Assembly: GCA_030562195.1 (NCBI GenBank)
Contig: JAUJPP010000012.1
Coordinates: 12,028,001 to 12,092,000, forward strand
DNA: 64,000 nt
Direction of reading: 5' to 3'
DNA from: Nipponacmea schrenckii
Lineage: Eukaryota > Mollusca > Gastropoda > Lottiidae
The position numbers and the translations under genes are program-made. This document shows, one piece after another, positions 12,001 to 22,800 of this stretch; position 1 is the stretch's first letter; each line of letters opens with the position of its first letter. Under the pieces are notes generated by a model, which saw nothing but the letters and a program-made list of their open reading frames with translations, searched no databases and was not told where the DNA came from.

Positions 12001-13562
12001 ATGATAACTTACAGCCTGACTAACCAGAGCATGACATGATAACTTAGTCTGACTTACAAAGAACATTCGTGATAACTTACCGCCTGACTAACAAGAACAT
12101 TGCATGATCACTACAGCCTGACTTACAAGAACATAGCATGATAACTTAAAGCCTGACTAACAAGAATATAGCATGATAACTTACAGCCTGGCTTACAAGA
12201 ACATTGCATGATCACTACAGCCTGACTAACAAGAACATAGCATGATAACTTAAAGCCTGACTAACAAGAACATAGCATGATAACTTACAGCCTGACTAAC
12301 AAGAACATGGAATGATGACCGATTAGCTTGTCAAACTTCTGACCTAGATATGACCTGCTACTTGTTGATATTATCATTTGTTATCAAAGCCTCTGATTAT
12401 TTTCAGGCAGCAAGAGTCAATGCAATATGTAAAAGATTGATAAAGATAGCTTTAGAAATGAGAGTGTTTGGATATAAGAATAGTTCTCAAATAGAATTAG
12501 ATTCATTCCTTAATTATATTGGTCACACTACATTAAAGGTAAGCATCAATATAAGGATCTCCAGTAACTTTACAATCCATCCAATATCTGTTATAGTGGT
12601 TGCTTTGAATTTGCACTCTCTCCTAAGAAGAAAGTTTGTAACTTTGTACTTATGACAAGGTAACAAGAGCAATAGGGGCGAAATGCACTTACAGTTATAG
12701 TTTATATATATATAAAAATAACACCAAGTAGTGTCTTCAGGGAGACATGACACAATAATGAAATAAATCAATTATAATGTCATTATGGAGGAATTTGAAA
12801 TGAAATGAAATGAATGGAGTTTTACGTCGCACTTTTCTGCACCTTATGGGCTAATGAAAACGGGCAACGCCAGTGTGTAAAGAAGGAAATTTTGCCAGGA
12901 CAGCGGCATAGCCTAATCTTTTTGCGATTTCCAACTGTCAAGAGATCTTTAACGTGCACAGCCTGTAACCTCGGTTTATTGTCCCATCCGAACGACTAGA
13001 CGCTTTTTCCATGTCAGTCCCTCTGACCTGCATCACTGACAAGGGGAAACCGGACTGAAAAATCCGAAAGTTCATCTCGTCCTTTGCCAGAATTGAACCC
13101 TGGACCTTCAGGTTAACGAGCAAGTGTCTAACCCACTGAGCCACCGCGGCTCCCTATGGAGGAATTTGAATAAATTAATATTATGCAAATGAAATATGTA
13201 TAAATATGTCAATCATTCAATGAATGTGAATTTTAAAAGTAAGCATTATCACCTATTCAATAAAGGTTTAAATTTTTGAATAAAATATTCCTCGTTTAAA
13301 GTTCTCTTTCTCACAATTGTTCAGGAGCTGATAGAATTGAAATATTTTGAATTTTACAAACATTTATATTGAATTGTATACTAAATTCTCAGAGTTCTTT
13401 ATCATATTCCATACTAATTCCCTTTTAATGTTGTTTCAGGCCAAACTTTTTCACATTCCAGTCCAGCCATCATATTTGATAGCTATTTTAGTGTTGACAG
13501 CTTTTGTTTTCCTGATATTGTTTCAGACTTCCAGCATTGGTGCCTCAAATATGATTTTCTAA
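3003..13562 (+). CDS. Gustatory-receptor-like seven-transmembrane protein (Grl, 7tm_7 family), 5' end missing
   Basis: Nine exons join in phase: 3003-3104, 3813-3977, 5123-5451, 5716-5823, 9487-9664, 9933-10032, 10275-10381, 12407-12538 and 13440-13562 (stop TAA). They give 447 residues; the start codon lies in an unrecognised upstream exon. Every join has AG acceptors and GT donors. The product starts with a cytosolic stretch (VLRPYWRLLTF, IGWRGFG) and has seven hydrophobic segments near residues 54-78, 140-162, 201-222, 245-268, 310-335, 343-363 and 418-436. A Thr-rich loop with NXT/NXS sites follows segment 1. Motifs CEMILFFVRGICLRLQEKS, SKMTSLTLV and AKLFHIPVQPSYL fit animal Grl proteins, as do the two phase-0 introns near the C terminus. 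Insect relatives are ligand-gated cation channels; ligand and role here are unknown. Introns 2, 4 and 7 are packed with tandem arrays. Confidence 0.8.
3262..3476. mobile_element. MITE with TTAA ends, copy 1 (piggyBac-like)
   Basis: This 215-bp element lies in intron 1 of the receptor gene. It begins TTAAAGGTATAATAAGTCTG and ends CTAACACCTATTATATC-TTTAA. The ends are imperfect inverted repeats, and TTAA stands at both outer edges. The same ends occur at 20816-21155, 29304-29439 and about 57574-57915. TTAA target sites are typical of piggyBac-type transposons, so it is probably a non-autonomous derivative. The minus-strand open frame 3116-3337 overlaps it and is not a gene. Confidence 0.7.
4075..5122 (+). 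repeat. Exon-edge array upstream of receptor exon 3 (86-92-bp unit, 11 full decoy acceptors)
   Basis: Each unit contains (TTTTA)n-TTTCTAG followed by GTAAAGACTACAGTAACAAC and CATACAACCAACTACACC, which is the acceptor and 5' coding edge of the exon at 5123. Copies of the exon edge start at 4150, 4236, 4321, 4407, 4494, 4580, 4671, 4762, 4854, 4945 and 5031; a partial one starts near 4075. The real exon at 5123 is the last. The 86/91-bp difference comes from one TTTTA. None of the copies has a usable donor. The array ends exactly where unique exon sequence begins. Confidence 0.9.
5961..9486 (+). repeat. Exon-edge array upstream of receptor exon 5 (about 107-bp unit, about 33 copies)
   Basis: Each unit holds TATTTACCAG followed by ACAAGGTGGATATTGGACTA and about 70 bp more of the coding edge of the exon at 9487, then a short TATAATATAATAATATT spacer. 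Units start at 6181, 6288, 6394, 6501, 6608 and so on, ending in the true exon at 9487. In many copies the acceptor is intact (CCAG); in several it is CCAA and so dead. The copies are highly similar, so the expansion is recent or the array is being homogenised. It fills 3.5 kb of intron 4 almost completely. Confidence 0.92.
10400..12330 (+). repeat. Intron 7 tandem repeat, about 36-bp unit
   Basis: Dozens of copies of a 34-37-bp unit built on ACTTACAGCCTGACTAACAA and GAACATGGCATGAT fill intron 7 of the receptor gene. ACTTACAG resembles a 3' splice site, but the sequence after it does not match the next exon (GCAGCAAGAGTC at 12407), so this is not a copied exon edge. It is interrupted by a poly(A)-tailed insertion at about 11755-11929. 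Confidence 0.88.
11755..11929 (+). mobile_element. Poly(A)-tailed retroelement 3' end inserted in the 36-bp array
   Basis: About 150 bp of sequence unlike the surrounding array (contains GGTGATATAGGCGAAAGCC and TACCCCAATCC) ends in an uninterrupted run of about 24 A at 11900-11929, and the array resumes directly after it. The shape is that of a very 5'-truncated LINE, or of another transcript retroposed in plus orientation. The family was not identified, and only a few bases of possible target-site duplication (ACAT) are visible. Confidence 0.6.
12800..13154 (-). mobile_element. tRNA-derived SINE, full-length copy with 16-bp target-site duplication
   Basis: Read on the minus strand, the head starts GGGAGCCGCGGTGGCTCAG, with A-box TGGCTCAGTGGGTT and B-box GGGTTCAATTCTGG, as in a tRNA-derived RNA polymerase III promoter. 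A body of about 270 bp follows (AAAGCGTCTAGTCGTTCGG, GGCAAAATTTCC). The tail is a short ATTTC repeat. The 16-bp sequence TATGGAGGAATTTGAA flanks it at 12784-12799 and 13155-13170. Relatives sit at 50755-50920 and 52226-52560. It lies in the last intron of the receptor gene. Open frames here on both strands are shadows. Confidence 0.88.
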
Positions 13563-14332
13563 ACTGCTATAAGTTGTTTTTTATTGTTGTCAGATGTCAA
13601 TCTATTTAAAGAACTCTCATTCTGATTTATTTGCTGAAATTGTCAAGCTACTATTGCAATATTTCATTCGCCTATATTCAGAATTTGTTATTTTTCTATA
13701 CATAATATATGTTAACCACCATTGTCTTTCATACAGGAGTTAAATGATTGGACATTGCTTGATTCACCTTTTGAACTCTTGAGTATAATGCATATCAAAT
13801 CATTTTGAGCATGTGTTACGTGTACTTAAAGATAATGTTCATTCACTATTTGTAAGCTTTAATATGTGTTATTACACAATATTAATTTTGTCTGTGGTTT
13901 AAAGAGATTATGTAGAACTATGCAATTTTCAATTTTGTGCCTTAGAAATTCAGATTCTATATGATACTACCTCGCGTAGTCTCGCGTGAATCTAACCCTG
14001 ACGTGAAAGAGAAGCAATTTCATTATCGTCTGGTATCACAAGCGACTTAAGTTCTGAATAGTGGAAATTGACAAACACCGCAAAATGACCACTGTAATGG
14101 ATCCTAGAAACGTTTTCATATTATGTTTGTTACGTGGATACTTTAGTCTTCTATTTGCAACTGCACTATGGCGATTGAGATAACATCATAATCTGTAGAA
14201 ATGTTTCGTTTCTAATTGCTTGAAATTGAAGTGTTGGAAAACGAAGTTATAAGTTTCCCTTACAAGACACAAACTCTGGAAAACCTCTTTTGAATTCTCT
14301 TAGGTTTCAGGTTTAGCCAACATGTATTTATT

Positions 14333-14357
14333 GCAGTGCGTTCTTCGAACGCACTGC
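14333..14357. repeat. Perfect 11-bp hairpin with 3-nt loop
   Basis: GCAGTGCGTTC is followed by the loop TTC and by its exact reverse complement GAACGCACTGC. It is isolated in A+T-rich sequence. A related GCGCACTGCC occurs near 18220, so the hairpin may mark one end of a larger repeat whose other end has decayed. Confidence 0.7.
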
Positions 14358-15969
14358 TTTGTTTTCGAAATGACTATTTTTTTTTTTTGTCTCTTTCTGG
14401 TCACGCTCCCCAGCCATAACTGCAAATGTCTTACACAATCTGGCGTGATATTGTAACGTAATCTAGTGCTCGTTGTTGTTTAAATGTAAAATGACGCATT
14501 TTTGTTCTACCGGAAATGACGTAGAACGTCACAAATTTTATTTTTGTTTACTAACTCACGGCTCGTATTTTTATCCAATCTGGTTCGGACTTTTTTTATT
14601 TACTACTTATAACTTAGATTTACATAATAGCAGTTTAAAAATTTTGAAATTTTTACTTTTGTTGCTGACTTTTGAATTTTAAAATTTAACACTTTTTCTA
14701 ACTTTTGCAATTTTGATTAGATCGAAATCAAAATTTGCAGTTAGATAAACATTTTTCTTGTCAAGAAAAATCTGTTTTCAAAATGTCGACATCACTTCCG
14801 GTTTCGGCGTCATACGTCGCTAAACTTCGAATTTTCACTTCCGGAATTCTAAAGATATTTGAATTTTTTTTTTTGCAATTAGTTACTATTAACCCATAAT
14901 GATTTTATAATTAACAAAAATTGAACCGGAAGTAACAGATCAGTCGCCATCATTAAACCACTTACTTTTGTAAAGTGAAAAATTGGGCCTTAGGGGTTAA
15001 TCGGACAATTGTAATTTTGATGTCTATGAAATCTTCAATCGATTGCTAACAATTCTTAGGAAGCCGAATTTTGAATTTCGATTTAGCTTACCTTTCATTT
15101 CCGGTTCTTTTTTTTCACTCAGTGCCTAATTTTCCAACGTTCATATATCGTGACCCTGACCTTTGGTGACCATGTGACCTGCACAAAAGTTGTTGCCCTT
15201 GTCGAGATCTATCCATTGATGTCTTCATTTGTGTTGTGCAATGTCAACTTCCGGTTTTACAGCTATTTGAAAATTGCACTTTTTAACTTCGAAGAGCTCT
15301 GTCACGTGACCTAATTTACATACGTCAAAATTTCTTTTATGTCCTTATTACGCGTAATTTATTCTTTCCAATGGTGTATAACACTTAATATTTTGATCAA
15401 AATTGCGCTTTTTAATATTTGAAAATTTTGTTCTTAGTTCTATATTAATTGTGCGTGATTTATGAAAAAGCACGTGTTTTTTTTAAATTTACGTCTTATT
15501 TTTTCACAAAAATTGGTAGATGAGTAGACAAAAAATTATCATTAAAGATTCCGATAAAACATTTTCCGAAATTAGCCGGAAACGTCCGAAAATGACCAAA
15601 AAAATGTAGAAAATCATAGAAATCGGAATTTTCGGATTAAATTTTTGCACATACTTGCAATTTTATTATTCCACAGAATCAGTACCATCAATATCTTCAT
15701 TTTGTATGTATGCCGTATATGCAAATTCCTAACCGTTTGATCGCCATCTTGAAATATGCAAATTATTGGAAAAATACTACTCGTCCGCCATTTTTAATCC
15801 TATTTTTTTCAGACTTGTTTTAAAATATAATTTGGATAATTATCTAGGTCCTCTAGTGGCATATTTTTCAATTTCAAATTTGTCTTTGGACCAGGTCCTG
15901 CCAAAGTTTTTCAAAACTGACTTCCGTTTGAAAGTTCATAACTTTTGAACTCTACCATATGCATCCTTT

Positions 15970-16192
15970 TGATCCCAAAACAACATCACCAGAGAGGCAC
16001 TGGACTGGAATCCCCAAGGGCATAGAAGACAAGGACGACCTTTACATAGCTTGAAAAGAATAAGACTGAAAGAGCTAGGAAGGATTGGCAAGACCTGGAA
16101 TGAAGCAAAAAGAACAGCTCATAACAGAGTGAGATGGAGAACGTCTGTAGCAGCCCTATTCTCCGCAAGGAACGAAGAGGACTAACTTACTA
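15970..16192 (+). mobile_element. 5'-truncated LINE 3' end with 13-bp target-site duplication
   Basis: The frame from about 15989 encodes EALDWNPQGHRRQGRPL, then LGRIGKTWNEAKRTAHNRV and VRWRTSVAALFSARNEED before TAA. This is the C-terminal tail found after the reverse transcriptase domain of many metazoan LINEs (ALDWNPQG..RRGRP, then R..W). The frame is intact. The 13-bp sequence ATATGCATCCTTT flanks the insert at 15957-15969 and 16193-16205, so this is a clean target-primed insertion that kept only the last ~220 bp. The minus-strand open frame here is a shadow. Confidence 0.85.
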
Positions 16193-16624
16193 ATATGCAT
16201 CCTTTATTTTTCTGCAAAATCAGCTTCATTGGCTAAAAGTTCATATGATACCTTGATTTCTAATTTTAGTAAAGAACATTTAGATTAATAGGGATCCAAA
16301 AATTGGTAATTTGCATATTTCTCGTATCTTCAGATGGTTATATCTCATGAACAAGACTCTTGGCAACATTCTAATTGACATTATGATGTGTATTTCATCA
16401 GCTTTCTAACAATATCTTTATTTTAGCTATAGACCGAAAACTGATGAAAATACGCCTAGTAGAAAATAAGCGATTTTAACATTCATATTTTTTTATATTT
16501 AGTTCTATTTAACTTAAAAACAAAATTCGAACAGATTTATAATGTGCAAATTCCCAGCTTTCAATCAATATATAAATCAATACGTATAAATAAAATTGCG
16601 AAAAGTTTAAGAATAAAATTACAC

Positions 16625-18080
16625 TCTAATTAAACAGTTATAAATAAACAGGTCATAAAGTCTGATTGTGTTAATTTCTTATCTTTTGGTCAAGACACAA
16701 ATTTTGACATTTCCAGTTAAAGTATCACAACCAATCAAAACAAGTCATTAGACTTTGTGGGCGTGGTTAAGCCCAGATATTTTACATCACAGTGTGTATT
16801 TTTCTTTCAATCGAAATAGAGTCTCGGAGGATCAGTCAATATGTGTTATCTTGATGGACATGTATATAGAATCTATAACCGATTGCCGAAATTTATATGG
16901 AAACTGATTTTTGAATTTTTAATTTTATTTTGATTTAATTACGATTAAAAATTATAAAAAACTTCGAAGGTGTATATTGTGACGTTGACCTTTGGCGATC
17001 TTTATATCTGTACATATGTGATAGTTCTATCCAATGACATATTAAGCAACAAAAAAAAAATAAACAAACTCAAATGTCACGTGTTAAATCATGAATAAAT
17101 CATCTCTCCCAATAATCGCAAAATCAATCTACATTCTATCCTTAAATGACAGCCAGGAGACCAACAAATTCTAAATAGCTCGAAAGCTGCAGAACTGTTA
17201 CAAACAGGTCTACTTATTCTTTCCAATGGTGTATAACACTTGATATTTGATCAAAATTGCACGTTTTAAATTTGCAAACTTTGTAATTTCTTCTATACTA
17301 ACTGTGTGTATTTTTCTTTAAATCGAAATAGGGTCTCGGAAGATAATTCAATTTGTGTTATTTTGATGTACATGTATACAGAATCTATTGCCGAAATATA
17401 TATGGAAACCGATTTTTGAATTGTTATTTTGATTTTGATTTTTTTACGATTAAAAATTAATCCAGTTAAAATGATTCAAAGATATTATATATCTTAAATA
17501 AAAGGAATGATTATTCATTTCTCGTTGTGGGCGATGTATGATATGGAATATTTGGAAGGAAATGACAACCTTTAGAATTCTAAATGATATTCTCTTTAAG
17601 CAAAAATAATGTACAGTTGAGAGGACTAGTGGTATAAGGGACGGAACTCTATAAAATACACTCTTAAAGATGTAAATCCGCGCTGTTAATTTGATGGCTC
17701 TATGTTATACCATGGCAACTTGCCACAAATTGCAGGATCTAATGTTCCTACTACACCTAAATTAAGATTGATTAATAAATAAATAAACAAATTAAAAGTA
17801 TCAACGATCTGGAAAGTTAATTTAATCCGAGATCAATTTGTAATCTCAAATAAGGTGTTATGTCCCTTAGACCACAAATTAGTTTTTTCGACGTTTTGTT
17901 TTACACACTAATTAAATAGATATAAATGTTACAAGAAGAGTTAAGAAGATAATGTAACAGGTCATAAAGTCAAATTGTGTTAATTTCTTATCGTTTGGTC
18001 AAGACACAATATTTGACATTTCCAGTTTAAGTATCACAACCAATCAAAACAAGTCATTATACTGAGTAGGCGTGGTTACG
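16625..18080. repeat. Internal direct duplication (16625-16790 and 17900-18080, plus nested blocks)
   Basis: A block containing TTAATTTCTTATC, GGTCAAGACACAA and CACAACCAATCAAAACAAGT occurs at 16660-16760 and again at 17970-18060. Between them another block (CGAAATAGAGTCTCGGA...) at 16810-16935 recurs at 17318-17450. The order suggests a repeat family present as two diverged, partly overlapping copies. No coding potential was found. Confidence 0.6.
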
Positions 18081-19817
18081 TTCTATTTTAAATGACAGCC
18101 AGGAGATATAACAAATTCTAAATATCTCGGAAGCTGCACTATTGTTACAAACAGGTCTAGTTATTATTATGGAATTGGATATTATAAATGCAACGTTTCA
18201 CCCATGCAATAGAAGGGACGCGCACTGCCTTGGTACCGTCTAACGGTTCTAGTTTAAATTTTAATTTATCCGAAATACACAAAAAAGTGGCGCCGTGCTT
18301 AATCTAGGACATTTTTGTCAACATAATATCCGTGCAATTAAAGTTTTCTATTTGTAAAGAAAAGAATACATTGTTATTATTTGTTAATAAATTTTCTGGT
18401 TTTCCTGCAAAGACTTATTTTTGATGCGAGGAGAATCTTCAATTCCGCGCTGTCCAACTTTATGGACTCTGCACCCATAATTTGTTTGTATTATTATATT
18501 GTTGCTGTCTGTTCACCTTATGGGAATTTAGTATTAGTTAAAGATGTACAACTTACACTTAACTATATACGTAGGTGTAAAACCTTTTTGGTACTCCTTT
18601 GTGTATTTTCTCAAAGGGGCGCTAGTAACAAGCAGAGATATTGCACTATACGCATTTTTTTTTAATGAACAAGTATAAAAAGTTAGTAATTGTCTCTAAT
18701 AAACATTTATTTGTGACTATTAACACTATATCAAATTTTAACATAATAAATATAATAATTATAATTTACTCGACTATAAAATAATAGTCTATGGATCTTG
18801 GTGTCCAGTTGATAGTTTCTACAATATGAAAACTCTATCCTGAAAAGAACTGCTGTCCTGTAAGCTCATATAACTTTTATTGATCAACTTCAGATGATGC
18901 GAAAGATGTAGGTACTTTTGTTGCTTTTTTATGAAACTTTTACTTTCCAATCCTTGATCTGACAGAATTTTATTTAAATTATGTTCAGTCAAATTTGACC
19001 AATAGCGTCATAATTTATTCTATTACAATAAAAAACCCTTTAAAAAGTTTTACCTGGTCTGTATGGTTTGAACACAAGGTAGATCACACAATTCCATTAA
19101 GACAAGTTGTTAAGATTATATTGAACAGAACCTTTGATAAGTTGAATATGTTTTAAGCAAGAGATGCATTTCATCACATATTGACAAGTACGGCCACCTG
19201 ACCTGTAGACAAAACATGAAACTGGCATATTTTAACTTGAATCTAATTGATGTAAACTAGACCTTGTTGGAATAATATGTCGATAGACAGGTAAAAAAGA
19301 ATTTTTTTTATAAATAAAAGTGAAAAAGGCTCTATTGATCAACATGTCTGGTTATCGCCTTCTTGATTTATCAATGTTAGGGGTTGTCGATTACTTTCTC
19401 GAGGTCTACAATACAATTATTCTGGTTTCTCTTCGCCGCTTCAGATAAAAAGATATTGATAAATCAAAGAGAAACATGTCACTGGATATGTTACTTTTAA
19501 TATAATGAATATATTCAAAACCACCACCCTACAACGTTTATGTTCGATGCTTCTTAAGATAAGATGACACAACATAAGAAAAATAGTTTTGAACATACAT
19601 ATAGTTGTCTCTTTGATGCTGATATTCAGTTCTAAGACATGTATAAGTTCTGTAGATGTTACTTCAGATTTACATTATTGTTTCACAACCAAAGTTTAAA
19701 CGTACCCAAAATACGTATCAAAATAAAATAAATATATTATGGAAGACCATTTCGGTCTTAATCACAAATCTTTATAATATTATTTGGTTTGGATCTAGCA
19801 TTAAGATCAGAGACAGT

Positions 19818-22800
19818 TTATCCAGCCCTTAAAAACCAAGGTTGATCGCTACTCATTTTCTTTAATTCCCGCTCTTTAGCCAGATTCTTTCTATTTTTCT
19901 GCTTCTGCTTTTTCATTTGTTTCCGCCATTTTCTTACATCACGTGCGAGTCGTTTCATCACATTGATATAGCTATTGACTCTAGTACCATGAACGTCCGA
20001 AAATTTATTCTTCTCTTCCAATGTCAAGGTCATCCAATTGGATCTGATTTTGTGGATTTCTCTTTGAGTGACTTTCAACTTTTTCAATAAAGCTTTTACT
20101 CGCACACATAACTCTAGTTTGTTAGCTTTGCTGTGTCGACACTGAAATAAACAAAAACAGATTTCTCATCTCCATTCGTAACCTTTAATTAATGATCTTT
20201 CTTTAAGTACGAATGACCCAGGAAGACGCCGCCACTGTTTTGGCCGCTAGTAGAAAAGATTTTCATTCAATTTATGGATGATATTCCCAGAGTATTTAAT
20301 CATGAGTGTTACATTCCTGCTATTTGCTTTGTGAAAGAGTATTTAAAGAACACCATTATGTTCACTCGGTGTCTTTCTGATTAAAATCATTACCTTTCTA
20401 GCAGCCTTTTTCCCAATATTGATACCTTGTCTAATACTGACTTCCAACATTGAAGTCTTTTCCCATGTTAACAAACTAGCTCCCATTCTATATTCTGTAG
20501 GTAAAAAGCGAAACTTAAAGACATTACAATGGAAAATGACCAATCGGGATATCAAGCTAAAAAATATGTGCTATATGTAATCCCTCAAGTTCAATCATGG
20601 GCACGGAAATAATGGGGGTTCGTTATCAAAATTTACGGAATCATAATTTATAATAGGCCTTCAAAGTCAGCTGGTTTTCTGTAAACAGTGTGTATTAGTA
20701 AATGGGAGATAACTCTGGAGATAATACAGTCTCTAGGGTTGAAACGAAGACGGTTTATATAGTTCTATAGTTAATAATGTTTTGACCTGAGCTTGAAATT
20801 GTGATAGGAGAATCTTTAAAGGCATACTGTGTCTTAGCATTAACATAAAATTTTAGTTCTCAAGAATGGTCAATACGGGTATATATTCATCAGTGAACTT
20901 AACTGCATGGTGTCATAAAGTTACAGAATCCCTTAAAATCTGGAAAACTCACAAAACTAAGTCATTTTTGAAAACGCATAATCAATTTAGTAAGCGTTTT
21001 TTCAATCCTCAAATTTTAGGATAATTATTAAGTTTTTATTCATTTTTATGTGATTTATGACAGCAGGTATATTTACTGATAAATAGAGCTCTTATTGGCC
21101 GAGTTTAAAAAACTTCAAATTAAATGTTCATTCTAAGACCTATATATCCCTTTAAACGGGAAGGAAACCTGTTTAAACGTCAGATACTGCTTGGGTGTTA
21201 GAGTGTTACAGTTCATCAGATTAAAGTTTTGTTTTCTTAATATATCCTCCAGTACCAATCACCCCAAAGAACTATAGCATTAACCTTCATTATTATTAGT
21301 TCAATTTTGATCCCTTATGTTGAATCAATAATAATAATTAATCGACCAAAATTTGAGATTACAATAACAAGTGTATACATACGTGGTTGTTGTTCTTTAA
21401 AGGGAAATAAGGCATAATTAAGATGTGGTGAAATTTCATTATCAATAATTCTTTCCCGAACATGGCGTATTTCTGTTTCTAAAACTTGAACATAGCGTAG
21501 AGCTTGTTGGTAAGCACCCTTTCTAAATTTCTTCTTGTCGTATTTATCTCCTGCTGTAGATAACCGTATAACCTGTAACAGCAAAGACCGTTGTAAGAAA
21601 GCCATAAAATATTTAACAGTAAAAATTGATGTACAGTCCAGTGAAATAATTGTAACATGTTGCATAAAAAATCATTAGTTAGTTGTATAACCCGTGGGCT
21701 TATAAGAACGTAATATGATTTAATGGTTATAAAGTTTGTAATTGAAGATACAGTGATTGTTCAACCTGAAACAGAAGAAAAACGTTGTATAACCTGTAAT
21801 AGAGACAGAATATTATAAGGTAGCTACACAACCTGAATCAGAAGAAGAGAGTAAGAAATGTAAAAATATTAGTTTGATATAAAACCCGTCAGAAGATAAG
21901 TTATATGTAGCCTGCAGCAGGAACAGGATATTAAAAGCTGGTTGTAGAACCTGTAACGGAGCTAACACGATTTATACTATGGTTGTAGAACCTGTAATGG
22001 ATCGATGGATGTTTATAACATGGTTGTAGAACCTGTAACAGATCCATGGCAGTTTATAACATGGTTGTAGAACCTGTAATAGATCGAAGGCTATTTATAA
22101 CATGGCTGTAGAACCTGTAATGGGACGGTGGCAGTTTATAACATAGTTGCACAACATGTAACAAAAGAAACCGGGTTTATAGGACGGTTTTACAACCTGT
22201 GACGGAGGGAAGGGGGTTAATAAGATGATTTAATAACCTGTAAGGGAATATAAATGTTGCAAAACCTGTGTAAGAAAAAACATAAGTGGTTGTAGAAATT
22301 GTAACGGTAGATTACATTTCAGTACGATTGTGTAACAGTACAAAAAATATGGCAAATGAGAAAAATTATTCTTACCACTAAACTTGTAGGCATACCAGCT
22401 CTTAGCCTAACTTCTTCCATATAAACCGACATCAGAGGTGAGATGTCTGTTTCAACCTTCTTAGCTTCTAGTGTCATTTTCTTAGACTTGAATCTAAACT
22501 GTACAATAATGATTTCCAGGGTTCCATAACTCCTGTTTTTTAGGTAATATCTACCATCATAGTAATGTTCATATTCGTTTCGTGGTGATAAAGAACTGTT
22601 TAAAATATCCATCTTTTTACGGTAATATTCCACATATGCTCGAACCATAGTTTTATCATTAAATGTTAACAAACTTGCTATTTCAATCTGAAATGTAAAC
22701 AAGATAGAATACAACAATAAAGAATTGTATTAGAAATGTAGCTTCTGAGAGTTGTTTACATCATGTTGTTTGAATGTTTACGAATCCAATTAGAAAGTTT

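Larger units (their letters stand above)
13563..19817. other. Gene-free stretch between the receptor gene and the unknown minus-strand gene
   Basis: I find no exon with good splice sites and no RNA gene here. The region is A+T-rich. It contains a perfect hairpin (14333-14357), a LINE fragment (15970-16192) and blocks repeated within the region: 15357-15405 resembles 17214-17262, 16625-16790 resembles 17900-18080, and 16810-16935 resembles 17318-17450. The last part (19142-19817) may include the 3' UTR of the minus-strand gene; no poly(A) signal stands out. Confidence 0.6.

Noticed and set aside
10400..12330. 36-bp array as another exon-edge array
   Set aside because: It has ACTTACAG in each unit, but the following bases (CCTGACTAAC) do not match exon 8 of the receptor (GCAGCAAGAG), so it is an ordinary minisatellite with acceptor-like sequence.
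12814..13144. Open frames on both strands, and a similar one at 50694-50900
   Set aside because: All three lie within or run into SINE copies and are shadows of that repeat.
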